Source: a virus. Taken from it: 26,134 bases of DNA. The notes beneath the pieces were generated by a model that was not told the DNA's origin, ran no database searches, and saw only the letters and a program-made list of their open reading frames with translations. The position numbers and the translations under genes are program-made. Shown here one piece after another: positions 8,825 to 15,625 of the stretch. Location of the stretch: IMG/VR virus record IMGVR_UViG_3300003872_000013, positions 1 to 26,134 of that record; one strand, written 5' to 3'. Positions within the stretch are counted from its first letter, which is position 1. Each line of letters starts with the position of its first letter.

Positions 8825-9241
8825 ATGTCAATACCAACAGTAACGAATTTTGATGAGGCAAAGATACCAGTAGAGGGTAGTGCTGATTTTAGAGCTAATG
8901 CTTCTTATGTGTGGGGGAAGATTGTTGATGTAATAAAATCAATAAATGCGAGTATTGCAGGGATAAATAGCACTGCGAATGATGTAGAAACAAGTAAAAC
9001 AGCTACACAAACAGCAGAAAAAAATGCAAGTAATAGTGCTACAAATGCTTTTACAAGTGCTAATGAGGCAAAGGCTTTTAGAGATACTACAGAAGATTAT
9101 AAAAATACTGTAGAGGGGATTAACAATAATATTAGTGGTGCAATAGCAACAGCGATAGAGTCACAAATAGGCGAATATACAGCAAAAATTGACAAAAATG
9201 CAAGAGTGTTAAAAGCAAAAGATTTTGGAATAAGTCTATGA
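8825..9241 (+). CDS. coiled-coil tail fibre linker protein
   Basis: This 138-residue protein has a strong ribosome site (AAAGGAGAG) before the ATG. After a short N-terminal segment (VTNFDEAKIPVEGSADFRANASYVWGKIVD) it turns into Ala/Thr/Asn/Ser heptads (TATQTAEKNASNSATNAF), the pattern of trimeric phage fibre stalks. The N-terminal segment is probably the tail-tip anchor. It lies directly upstream of the receptor-binding fibre and is likely part of the same appendage. A 16-codon reading frame starts at its stop (ATGA at 9238) but is too short to call. Confidence 0.65.
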   Translation: MSIPTVTNFDEAKIPVEGSADFRANASYVWGKIVDVIKSINASIAGINSTANDVETSKTATQTAEKNASNSATNAFTSANEAKAFRDTTEDYKNTVEGINNNISGAIATAIESQIGEYTAKIDKNARVLKAKDFGISL

Positions 9242-9287
9242 CTAGCGATGTCATTAAACTACAAACTAAATTAAATAGGAGTAAGTA

Positions 9288-10811
9288 ATGGGAATGAAGA
9301 GTGCAAGAGATACAATAATCCAGAGATTAGAAGAAGTATCTAAAACTGAGACAGATTTAGAAAAGGTAGCGTATGCAGGTTCATCTTTAGAGAAGCTATA
9401 CACAATGAGTTTTGATATTCTTCCTGAAGATACAGCATACAACATTGGAGTACCTGGAACAGCAGGTTTTGGTGTTGCAGCATTAAAAGATGAGTTGTTG
9501 CCAGCAGGTTACACAAAAATGAGTGGTCATGATGATGTTATGAACCCAAACTACGGATGTGTTGTTGATGTAGTTGGGAGTGTGTTTGAGTATATAGCAC
9601 CTTTTTACTATAAGATGGTTGGGAATGTTATCTCAATATCTTCAACTTCAACAAGTGGTTTTGCAAAGCCTCGTGCGTTTTATGATGCACCAAATGGTTT
9701 TTTGCACTTCAAGTATTTGGCAGGAAATGTAGGGGGTAAGCTTACTTCTCAGCAGTATCTTGACCCAGTAAGTACAAGTAGCTCTCATAATCCTATTGGA
9801 AGTCTTGTATCTGCTCCAGCGAATAACTATGCAGGCTTTGTTGATGCTTGTCATGCAGCGGGATATAAAACAACGACAATATTTGAGTGGAATGCACTGC
9901 AACTTATAGCACTTGCTCAAAGTCAAAGTGGTGCTTCAACTGCTTTATGTGCGTTTAATGATGTAGCACCTTACTTTCCAAAAGGTTGTCTAGTAAGTGC
10001 CCTTCACGATGTGAATGATACAAGTGTAACTTTTACAGGTAGTGGATACTCAAACTGTGCATTAACAGGAAGTGGTTCAAACTTTGCAAAGACTACACAT
10101 AATGGACAAAACTCAGGTGTTGCAGATATGAACGGTAATATGTGGAAGATTGTTACAGGGCTTACATACCTAGCAAAAGTAACTGGAACGGCATCTAGCA
10201 GTGGACAAAAAGATGTAACGATTACAAGTCACGGATTAGCAGTTGATGATGTTATTTATTTTGGTGGGTCTCCTCATAGCGGTTCTACTTACAATACAGC
10301 AGCTTACACTGTAACAGATGTAAAAGATGGCAATACTGTAACAGTAGATAATGATTTGGAGAGAGATATAGCTGATACAGATGGGGTTTACTCTGCAAGA
10401 TATTTTAGAATCCTAAAAGCAGGTGTAAATCCAAATGACTTAACAAGCGATAATCTTTTAGATGCAAGTCTCTACGATATGTTAAATCTAACTGGAATTG
10501 TTGGAAGTAATGCAGGATGGACTTATTTAGGAAATGGCTCTGAAACTGTACTAAACTTTTCAACAGATACAAACTCACTTGATTACAAAAAAGCAAGTGT
10601 AGGTATTCCAACTAGTGCTGGTGTAAGTGGCTCAGGAACTACTAGCTTTGGTAATGATGGTGTTTATAGATATTTAAGACACGGTGCGGTCGTGATTGTC
10701 GGTGGGAGTTGGGGCAGCTCTGGTTATGCTGGTGTTTTCTGCTCCAGTCTCTACAATGATTCGTCTCACTCGGGCGACGATGTGGCGGGTTTTGCCTCTG
10801 TTACTCTGTAA
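9288..10811 (+). CDS. tail fibre / receptor-binding protein with C-type-lectin fold and DGR-like variable end
   Basis: This 507-residue protein follows a clear ribosome site (AGGAG) and has a helical N-terminus (SARDTIIQRLEEVSKTE). The remainder is Gly/Ser-rich. Residues ~277-286, GVADMNGNMW, form the GvaDmnGNvwE-type signature of the formylglycine-generating-enzyme/C-type-lectin fold used by DGR variable proteins such as phage Mtd. Earlier elements of the fold include AGFVDACHAAGYKTTTIFEWNALQLIA. The last ~36 residues begin GGSW and contain AGVF and AGF, matching the 'GG.W...gn.AGvF...L......S....GFR' pattern of DGR targets. It most likely binds the host receptor at the tail tip. No DGR reverse transcriptase lies in the window. 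Confidence 0.75.
   Translation: MGMKSARDTIIQRLEEVSKTETDLEKVAYAGSSLEKLYTMSFDILPEDTAYNIGVPGTAGFGVAALKDELLPAGYTKMSGHDDVMNPNYGCVVDVVGSVFEYIAPFYYKMVGNVISISSTSTSGFAKPRAFYDAPNGFLHFKYLAGNVGGKLTSQQYLDPVSTSSSHNPIGSLVSAPANNYAGFVDACHAAGYKTTTIFEWNALQLIALAQSQSGASTALCAFNDVAPYFPKGCLVSALHDVNDTSVTFTGSGYSNCALTGSGSNFAKTTHNGQNSGVADMNGNMWKIVTGLTYLAKVTGTASSSGQKDVTITSHGLAVDDVIYFGGSPHSGSTYNTAAYTVTDVKDGNTVTVDNDLERDIADTDGVYSARYFRILKAGVNPNDLTSDNLLDASLYDMLNLTGIVGSNAGWTYLGNGSETVLNFSTDTNSLDYKKASVGIPTSAGVSGSGTTSFGNDGVYRYLRHGAVVIVGGSWGSSGYAGVFCSSLYNDSSHSGDDVAGFASVTL
10701..10808 (+). other. putative DGR variable region (VR) at fibre 3' end
   Basis: The last 36 codons are much richer in G and C than the gene upstream. At the positions that are Asn (AAY) in typical DGR templates the codons are agt, ggc, agc, tat, tgc, tcc, agt, tac, aat, gat, cac, gac and gat. 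All end in C or T and differ from AAC/AAT only at positions 1 and 2, the footprint of adenine-directed mutagenesis. The constant frame GG-W, AGVF and AGF is kept. No template repeat or reverse transcriptase was found in the window. Confidence 0.55.
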
Positions 10812-10832
10812 GAGTGAACGATAGTGAGCGGT

Positions 10833-10946
10833 ATGAGTACACACGAAAAAGTTAGTGGTGGCGAAATAAGTTTAAATAGAAAGTTTGTTGAGATGATGAA
10901 ACTTCTCAACAGCATAGAAAAGGATAATAAATGTTCAAGTATGTAA
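10833..10946 (+). CDS. small ORF after the fibre gene, unknown
   Basis: A 37-codon frame starts at ATG 10833 and ends 16 bases inside the next gene. It begins MSTHEKVSGG and continues with a helix, EISLNRKFVEMMKLLNSIEK. It has only a weak ribosome site (GAGCGG). It fills the otherwise empty gap between the fibre and the next gene. It may be a real small protein or the leader of the next gene; the sequence does not decide. Confidence 0.35.
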   Translation: MSTHEKVSGGEISLNRKFVEMMKLLNSIEKDNKCSSM

Positions 10947-11470
10947 AATTTAACAAAGTAGAAGATAAGTTCACAACTCATGAGTTTCGTGGGGGTGATG
11001 ATAAAGTAAAAGTAAATAATTTTACTGGGGTTAATGTTGTAAGTGTTGGGGCTGATGTAGAAGATGACATTGATGCACTTATTGCAAGTCAAGAAGATGT
11101 TATTAACTGTACTGCTATAGAACAAGATGAGTTTAAAGCATTGGTGCAGGATACAGCACAACTTAACAGAATTAGAGAGGTCGTAAAAGAGTCTCTTGAG
11201 AAAGATATGCGAACTGTTATTGAAGCTTATCCACTCGTAGAGCGTGAGACATGGACCATTCAATATAACGAGGCATTAAAGTATCTTGATAGCTCAGATG
11301 CAGACGATGCACCATTTTTGAAAGTGTTAGCAGATGCAGATGGAAGTTCTCTTGATGACTTTGCAAATGCAGTCATTGCAAAAAAAGATGCGTTTATTGC
11401 ATTTGCTGCTGAAGCACTTGCTAAAAAACGAGCATTTGAGAAAGAGATGCTTAGTGAGATTGGATTATAG
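10931..11470 (+). CDS. tail fibre assembly-like protein, tentative
   Basis: This 179-residue acidic protein follows an AAAAGGA ribosome site. The N-terminal ~60 residues look like a small beta unit. The C-terminal half has YPLVERETWTIQYNEAL, then DDAPFLKVLADADGSSLDDFANAVIAKKDAF and AEALAKKRAFE. This resembles the C-terminal domain of fibre-assembly and DUF4376-like proteins ('yp..Er.tw..Q..EA..yl......pfl..la.arg.....la..i......y'). Its place just after the fibre gene fits a fibre chaperone. Similar domains also occur in other tail proteins, so the call is tentative. Confidence 0.55.
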   Translation: MFKYVKFNKVEDKFTTHEFRGGDDKVKVNNFTGVNVVSVGADVEDDIDALIASQEDVINCTAIEQDEFKALVQDTAQLNRIREVVKESLEKDMRTVIEAYPLVERETWTIQYNEALKYLDSSDADDAPFLKVLADADGSSLDDFANAVIAKKDAFIAFAAEALAKKRAFEKEMLSEIGL

Positions 11471-11499
11471 TATAGCAAATATCGAAGGAGTAGATGAGT

Positions 11500-11748
11500 A
11501 TGCCTAGAACAGTAGAAAAGAAAGAACTATCAAACTTATATGCTAAGTTTGATAGGGATATGAAAAAGCGTAGAAGATGGTATAGATTGTTACTTGTATT
11601 AGACCAAATGGGTAATGTATTGTTTCTTAATGGCTCGCAAGATGAAACTATAAGTAGCTATATAGGTAGAACAGGTAAATTACCTTGGCTATGTAAGATA
11701 CTTAGAAAGTTTGAACATAACCACTGTTACAGGAGTAGGGGTGAATAG
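11500..11748 (+). CDS. small conserved phage protein of the lysis region
   Basis: An AGGAG at 11486-11490 is 9 bases from ATG 11500 but only 3 from ATG 11494, so 11500 is the better start (82 residues). The sequence WYRLLLVLDQMGNVLFLNGSQDETISSYIGR followed by NHC near the end matches a small protein seen near lysis genes of many proteobacterial phages ('...lDq..n.ll.G..DETlSsr..R...........d.....HC..s'). Its function is not known to me. It overlaps the next gene by 8 bases. Confidence 0.65.
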   Translation: MPRTVEKKELSNLYAKFDRDMKKRRRWYRLLLVLDQMGNVLFLNGSQDETISSYIGRTGKLPWLCKILRKFEHNHCYRSRGE

Positions 11749-11947
11749 AGCTGATATAAAGTTAATAGCAAGATACTTAGTTATTGGATATTTAGGCTAT
11801 CTTGCTTGGTTTATCCTACAGCCTCAGTTTATAGCAGAGGTAAAAGGAATGGGTGATATAGGAATAGGTGCTATCTATACATCTATATTAGGTGCGTTAG
11901 CTTATATGGCTAAGACAAATTGGAGTACAGCTCCTACAAAGGATTGA
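11741..11947 (+). CDS. holin-like small membrane protein
   Basis: GTG 11741 is preceded by AGGAG (11731-11735) and is chosen over an upstream in-frame TTG at 11711. The 68-residue product has two hydrophobic helices, IARYLVIGYLGYLAWFIL and GIGAIYTSILGALAYMA, separated by a short polar loop, and a polar tail. Small size, two membrane spans and the neighbouring spanins and endolysin suggest a class II holin that permeabilises the inner membrane. There is no sequence signature that proves it. Confidence 0.55.
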   Translation: MNRADIKLIARYLVIGYLGYLAWFILQPQFIAEVKGMGDIGIGAIYTSILGALAYMAKTNWSTAPTKD

Positions 11948-11948
11948 T

Positions 11949-12254
11949 ATGTTTAGTATAAGATTATTATTTTTTGGTGTGTTAGCTACATTGATAGTAA
12001 GTGGATATGGATATTTCAAATACACTATGTATGAGCAACATCAAAAAGTCAATAAACTAAAAGATAAATTAGTAGTTCAAAAAGTTAAATCAAATAACTT
12101 ACGAACAGTAATTCAAGATATGAACACGACAAATAAAAATAAGTTATTTGAAGAAGTTCAGAAACAAAAGAAAAAGGATTTAAAGGGTGAAGTCAAACAG
12201 TATAAAAAAGATGACATTCGTAATAGTGCTGGTGTTTATAAGCTCACTATTTAA
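11949..12254 (+). CDS. Rz-like inner-membrane spanin (i-spanin)
   Basis: This 101-residue protein has one N-terminal membrane helix (residues ~4-23, LLFFGVLATLIVSGYGYF). A long charged coiled coil follows (QHQKVNKLKDKLVVQKVKSNNL...KKKDLKGEVKQYKKDDI). That is the i-spanin layout: anchored in the inner membrane and spanning the periplasm. Within its 3' end a second gene starts in the +1 frame and encodes a lipoprotein, the classical Rz/Rz1 arrangement. Together the two would fuse inner and outer membranes at the end of the lytic cycle. Confidence 0.75.
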   Translation: MFSIRLLFFGVLATLIVSGYGYFKYTMYEQHQKVNKLKDKLVVQKVKSNNLRTVIQDMNTTNKNKLFEEVQKQKKKDLKGEVKQYKKDDIRNSAGVYKLTI

Positions 12255-12396
12255 TGCGTGTTGTGATAAACCTAAGATTATAGTTAGAACAGAGTATGTA
12301 AAAGCTAAATGTCCTAGATTACAAACTTATGATGTTAATAAAACTATTATGACCCCATTACAAATTCAATACAAGGTGGTTAAAGGTGCAAAATAA
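12187..12396 (+). CDS. Rz1-like outer-membrane lipoprotein spanin (o-spanin)
   Basis: This 69-residue product overlaps the i-spanin gene by 68 bases in the +1 frame. It has a lysine-containing n-region (MKSNSIKKM), a hydrophobic helix (TFVIVLVFISSLF) and a lipobox-like LFNAC, so Cys25 would be lipidated. The mature part is short with a conserved-looking PRLQTYDV segment. The GTG start is preferred because it supplies the positively charged n-region; ATG 12211 is the alternative. Lipidation and overlap with the i-spanin are the main evidence. Confidence 0.7.
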   Translation: MKSNSIKKMTFVIVLVFISSLFNACCDKPKIIVRTEYVKAKCPRLQTYDVNKTIMTPLQIQYKVVKGAK

Positions 12397-12565
12397 ATTA
12401 AAGGTACAAGCTCAAGGGGATAATGTTATATTGCCTTTAAAACAGTTTAATAAGCTAATTAAGAACTATACAGAACTCAAAGAAGCTTGTAAGGAAAAAG
12501 ACAAAGCTATTGCATATCTAAATGAGGAAATAAAACAATACAACGAGGGGTTTGCAAATGGATAA
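12386..12565 (+). CDS. small coiled-coil protein, unknown
   Basis: A 59-codon frame starts at GTG 12386, overlapping the end of the o-spanin gene, and ends inside the start of the next gene (ATG 12558). AAAGG in the spanin end is the likely ribosome site, although very close. The product is hydrophilic: a short beta start (KLKVQAQGDNVILPLKQF) and a helix (LIKNYTELKEACKEKDKAIAYL). No function is recognised. Overlap with both neighbours supports a real coupled gene. Confidence 0.6.
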   Translation: MQNKLKVQAQGDNVILPLKQFNKLIKNYTELKEACKEKDKAIAYLNEEIKQYNEGFANG

Positions 12566-13130
12566 TGTACCTATTGAAAATATAATTATGAGTATAAATA
12601 GTTTAGTTACTTCACAACACGAACTAACAAAAGAACTTGGTAATGTAGCACAAAAACTTAGCAGTCAAGATTTAGTAAATAATAGAATTGACTTACTTGA
12701 TAAAGAACTCACTGAAAGTTTTAAACGCAGAGACGAGACTTTCAGTGAAAACAATAAAAGAGTACATAATCGTATTAATTCAGTAGAAGCTATACAAGCA
12801 AGTGACAGTGGATGTAATAGTGTTAGATTGCTCACTAAAGATGTTCAAGCTCTTACTAAAGATACACTAAGACTTGTTGGAGTTACTGAAGAGCATAGAA
12901 TTAAGATTGAAAATATAGACTCGAGCAGAGCTAAAGATATGTCTCCTACTCTTATTAAGGGGGTTGTAGTTGTAATGATAGGCTATAGTGTTACATTCGG
13001 GACTTATATAGTTGATTCTATAAGTAAGCTTAATGCAACAGATATTAAAACTCTGTCAATGCTTGGTAGAGATATGAAAGACACTAATAAACTTATGAAC
13101 TTAGAATATAAACCTAAGATTACTAAATAA
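12558..13130 (+). CDS. coiled-coil membrane protein of the lysis region, unknown
   Basis: ATG 12558 follows GAGGGG (12545-12550) and is preferred to an in-frame TTG at 12552, giving 190 residues. Most of the protein is helical and hydrophilic (IDLLDKELTESFKRRDETFS, RIKIENIDSSRAKD). One membrane helix lies at residues ~135-152 (GVVVVMIGYSVTFGTYIV). Sitting between the spanins and the endolysin, it could be a second holin, an anti-holin or a tail-associated protein. Nothing in the sequence decides between them. Confidence 0.65.
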   Translation: MDNVPIENIIMSINSLVTSQHELTKELGNVAQKLSSQDLVNNRIDLLDKELTESFKRRDETFSENNKRVHNRINSVEAIQASDSGCNSVRLLTKDVQALTKDTLRLVGVTEEHRIKIENIDSSRAKDMSPTLIKGVVVVMIGYSVTFGTYIVDSISKLNATDIKTLSMLGRDMKDTNKLMNLEYKPKITK

Positions 13131-13158
13131 ATAAAAATAAGACAAAGGAATAAAACAA

Positions 13159-13566
13159 ATGCAAAGTAAATATTTTAAAATTCACGAATTAGTACCGAAA
13201 AAAATGTATAGGAAATATGGAGATAAATCTTGGCGTTATGTTGATGTGAGATTGATTGAAACTATTGATATACTCAAAGAGCATTTCAATCTTGGAACTA
13301 TGACAATTAATAATTATTTTTGGGGTGGAAATAGAGAGTGGAGTGGAATAAGGACACCTGATAGCCCGAATTACAGTTATGGTTCACAGCACTCATACGC
13401 TAATGCGTTTGATATTGTATTTAGTGATTATAATGCAGAAGAGGTTAGAAATTTTATTACAGAAAATAAAAATGTGTTTAAATATGTGAAAGGAATGGAG
13501 CTTGGTGTGAGTTGGGTGCATTTAGATTGTAGAAATGAGGATGAGATGGTTTTGTTTAGGGTTTAA
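13159..13566 (+). CDS. endolysin, peptidase M15 family
   Basis: This 135-residue protein carries the M15 zinc-peptidase pattern. SQHSYANAFD (residues 76-85) supplies zinc ligands His78 and Asp85 in an SxHxxxxAxD context, with Ala where Gly is more common. SWVHLDCR (118-125) supplies the third ligand His121. The N-terminus, YFKIHELVPKKMYRKYG, is typical of the M15_3 phage endolysins. It would cleave peptide cross-links of peptidoglycan after release through the holin. It ends the rightward late operon and faces the integrase gene across 168 bases. Confidence 0.85.
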   Translation: MQSKYFKIHELVPKKMYRKYGDKSWRYVDVRLIETIDILKEHFNLGTMTINNYFWGGNREWSGIRTPDSPNYSYGSQHSYANAFDIVFSDYNAEEVRNFITENKNVFKYVKGMELGVSWVHLDCRNEDEMVLFRV

Positions 13567-13734
13567 AATTTTGTACCGTTTTTGACCCGTTTTTTTTCAA
13601 TGGTTTTTCAATGTATAGGTTGAAAGGTAGTGTGTGGAAGTGCTATTTAATATATATTTCTTGCAAATAAATTGCAAAACTTTACTTGTACTTAAACATA
13701 AATTAAAGCTCTAAGCCTTATTTATCGGTATTTG

Positions 13735-14799
13735 TTAGCTGTGTGTACCATTTTTGTACCTATTATCTAAAAATTCTATTTCAATTTTTTCTTTTTTAGG
13801 CATAAAATGAGTATATACACTTAGCGTTATTTGCAAATTATTATGACCTAAAGTATGTGATACCCAGAGAGGTTTAATTCCATTATTTAGCATCATACTT
13901 GCAAATGTATGTCTTGTGTTATGCAAGGCTCGTTTTTCAATTCCTAATTTTTTTAGAACGGCTTGATATTTTCTAAAGAAAGTATCATTGGAACTGTAGT
14001 GAGTTCCTTTTGCATTTAAAAAAATATAGGTATTGTTTAATCCAGTTAAAAATCTTTGATTTTGAAAGAACTCTTTTGCTTTGTCTATCATTTCGATGTC
14101 TCTTTCGCTTGATTTTGTTTTGGCTGAATTGATTACACCTTGAGCTACTGTTTTATTGATAGTGATTGTACTTGTCTCAAAATTTACATCATCCCATCTT
14201 AAAGCAAGTAGCTCACCACTTCTCATACCAGTAAAAAAAGATATACCTAAAAAGTTTTTATATTCACCCTCTGCACACTCTAAAATCTTATCAATCTCAT
14301 CAAGTGGAAAAGGTTTCGGTTTCTTTTTTGTATAGTTTATCTTTGGCATACTTACAGCTTCTACTGGATTATGATTTATAATCTCATTCAAAACAGCCAT
14401 TTCAAATGCTTCTTTTAGCAGTATCCTTGCAAAATTAATGCTCTGTTTTTTTAAACCTTTTGCTACCATCTCATCTTGAAATATCTTTATATCCATTGGC
14501 TTAATCAAAGATACATATTTGTCTTTGAAAAATGGTATAATATGGTTATTAAAAGATGATTTATAGGCTATCATACTTTTATGCTTCAAGTGCTTACTTT
14601 TATCACTTATCACATCTTCTACAAGTTCGATAATTGTTTTACTTGATGTCATTTTATCTTCAAATAGCTCTCCTCGATTGAATTTTCCTATCAAAATATT
14701 TCTATTTATTTTAGTATCTTTCATTCGAGAAGATTTTAAACTATCTCCAAATCCATAATATAGAACACCATTTCTATTTTTAAAACGCAACTTTTTCAC
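13735..14799 (-). CDS. int: tyrosine recombinase (phage integrase)
   Basis: This 354-residue protein has an N-terminal arm-binding part, a SAM-like core domain (residues ~55-150) and a C-terminal catalytic domain. Catalytic residues are visible: Arg193 in FTGMRSGE, His293 and Arg296 in HNTRHTF, His319 in LGHN and the nucleophile Tyr329 in SVYTHF. A basic segment near 228-233 (TKSSERD) holds the expected Lys. It would integrate and excise the phage. It overlaps the upstream excisionase-like gene by ATGA. It lies at the convergence of late and early operons, not beside the suspected chromosomal junction at the right edge. Confidence 0.95.
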   Translation of the reverse strand: MKKLRFKNRNGVLYYGFGDSLKSSRMKDTKINRNILIGKFNRGELFEDKMTSSKTIIELVEDVISDKSKHLKHKSMIAYKSSFNNHIIPFFKDKYVSLIKPMDIKIFQDEMVAKGLKKQSINFARILLKEAFEMAVLNEIINHNPVEAVSMPKINYTKKKPKPFPLDEIDKILECAEGEYKNFLGISFFTGMRSGELLALRWDDVNFETSTITINKTVAQGVINSAKTKSSERDIEMIDKAKEFFQNQRFLTGLNNTYIFLNAKGTHYSSNDTFFRKYQAVLKKLGIEKRALHNTRHTFASMMLNNGIKPLWVSHTLGHNNLQITLSVYTHFMPKKEKIEIEFLDNRYKNGTHS

Positions 14800-15074
14800 G
14801 CTATTATCCTTTTATCAAAATTCAAAATAGCATCTTCCACAAACAAAAGTTTACCATTTTTTCTATGGAAATGTGTACCCTCTATTAAATATCCTTTTGT
14901 TATGTAGTTATTTATGGTTCTTGGTCCTACATCAAAATAGCTTGCAACTCCTTTTTTTGTGGTGAGGGGAGGGGCTATTACTTGCTCTATCCTCATGAGT
15001 TTATTTTCAAGACTTTCTATATGTTGCATAAGCTTAGGAATGAGTTCTAAATTATTGAAAGCTTCTAATTGCAT
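14796..15074 (-). CDS. excisionase-like DNA-binding protein
   Basis: This 92-residue protein starts with a coiled-coil helix (LIPKLMQHIESLENKLMRIEQ). It then has a winged-helix/MerR-like unit, TTKKGVASYFDVGPRTINNYITKGYLIEGTHF, the layout of small excisionases and HTH_17 proteins, where a 'k.evA.yf.vs..ti..w...G.l' segment binds DNA. Its stop overlaps the integrase start, so the two are co-expressed, which fits a directionality factor. A regulatory role not linked to excision is possible. Confidence 0.7.
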   Translation of the reverse strand: MQLEAFNNLELIPKLMQHIESLENKLMRIEQVIAPPLTTKKGVASYFDVGPRTINNYITKGYLIEGTHFHRKNGKLLFVEDAILNFDKRIIA

Positions 15075-15096
15075 CTTTTTTCCTTTTATGTGATTT

Positions 15097-15186
15097 TTAC
15101 CAATGACTATGTTTAGCCATTGTCTCTGTGTTTAAGTTCTTTCCATCATTTGCTAAGTTTGGCAAGAGTTGGAAACAGTTTGTCAT
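15097..15186 (-). CDS. 29-codon ORF repeating the antirepressor C-terminus
   Basis: ATG 15186 overlaps the stop of the upstream gene (ATGA). The frame begins MTNCFQLLPN and ends KHSHW before TAA. It lies inside a 93-bp copy of the antirepressor gene's 3' end. The two copies differ at 5 positions: four are silent in this frame and one is Asp to Glu. Silent divergence and the ATGA coupling suggest that the peptide is, or recently was, translated. It could equally be a gene-end remnant brought in with the neighbouring gene. Confidence 0.45.
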   Translation of the reverse strand: MTNCFQLLPNLANDGKNLNTETMAKHSHW

Positions 15187-15192
15187 TTTTGT
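15100..15192. repeat. 93-bp direct repeat, copy 1
   Basis: It matches 15632-15724 at 88 of 93 positions without gaps. Copy 2 is the 3' end of the antirepressor gene; this copy follows the 15183-15611 gene. The repeat period is 532 bp, exactly one gene. Confidence 0.95.
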
Positions 15193-15611
15193 TTCTCTTG
15201 TTTTTCATACTCTTGAGCAATAATATCTCTACAATTAATCTCGTAAGTAAAACCGTTTTTAATTTTGTAGTCTTCCCTCGACATCTCTATTATTTTCATA
15301 GCAATTTCAGTAAATTCATCATCTAAACTTTCAGATAATTTATAAATATCGAATTCATCAAATGAAACAATTTTTCCATTTTCAAATTCTATACATTTTA
15401 ATATGCTTTGTAAATGTGATAAATTAACACATATCCATTCATTATCTAATGTATCTACACCCAAATCATCAAGTTTGATAATATGTGTTTTATGAAGAGC
15501 ATACATTTTTCCGTCTTTATTTGATTTTATTAATGTATATTTTTTCTTATCATTTCCAACGGGAGCTATCTCCATACCTTCTAATAATCCTACTTTTACT
15601 GGTAAAATCAT
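15183..15611 (-). CDS. hypothetical protein between the 93-bp repeats
   Basis: This 142-residue acidic protein has an AAAAAGGAAA ribosome site. It starts MILPVKVGLLEGMEIAPVGN and has alternating short strands and helices (THIIKLDDLGVDTLDNEWICVNLSHLQSIL). No catalytic or DNA-binding motif is recognised. The gene lies wholly within one repeat unit, with its last codons entering copy 1, so it looks like an acquired cassette inserted behind the antirepressor gene. Confidence 0.7.
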   Translation of the reverse strand: MILPVKVGLLEGMEIAPVGNDKKKYTLIKSNKDGKMYALHKTHIIKLDDLGVDTLDNEWICVNLSHLQSILKCIEFENGKIVSFDEFDIYKLSESLDDEFTEIAMKIIEMSREDYKIKNGFTYEINCRDIIAQEYEKQEKQK

Positions 15612-15625
15612 TTCTTATTTCCTTT

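Noticed and set aside
9238-9288. 16-codon frame starting at the linker-gene stop (ATGA)
   Set aside because: Too short, no recognisable sequence; it probably only bridges to the fibre ribosome site.
10766-11263. 165-codon minus-strand frame opposite the fibre end
   Set aside because: It runs against the fibre and the 10931 gene, is rich in Ile/Phe/Leu/Ser as expected of an antisense shadow, and has no ribosome site.
13567-13734. Possible attachment site: repeated TTTTTCAATG and TTTGTACC near the integrase gene
   Set aside because: The repeats are only 8-10 bp in AT-rich DNA and there is no second copy at a plausible element end in this window, so no att core can be named.
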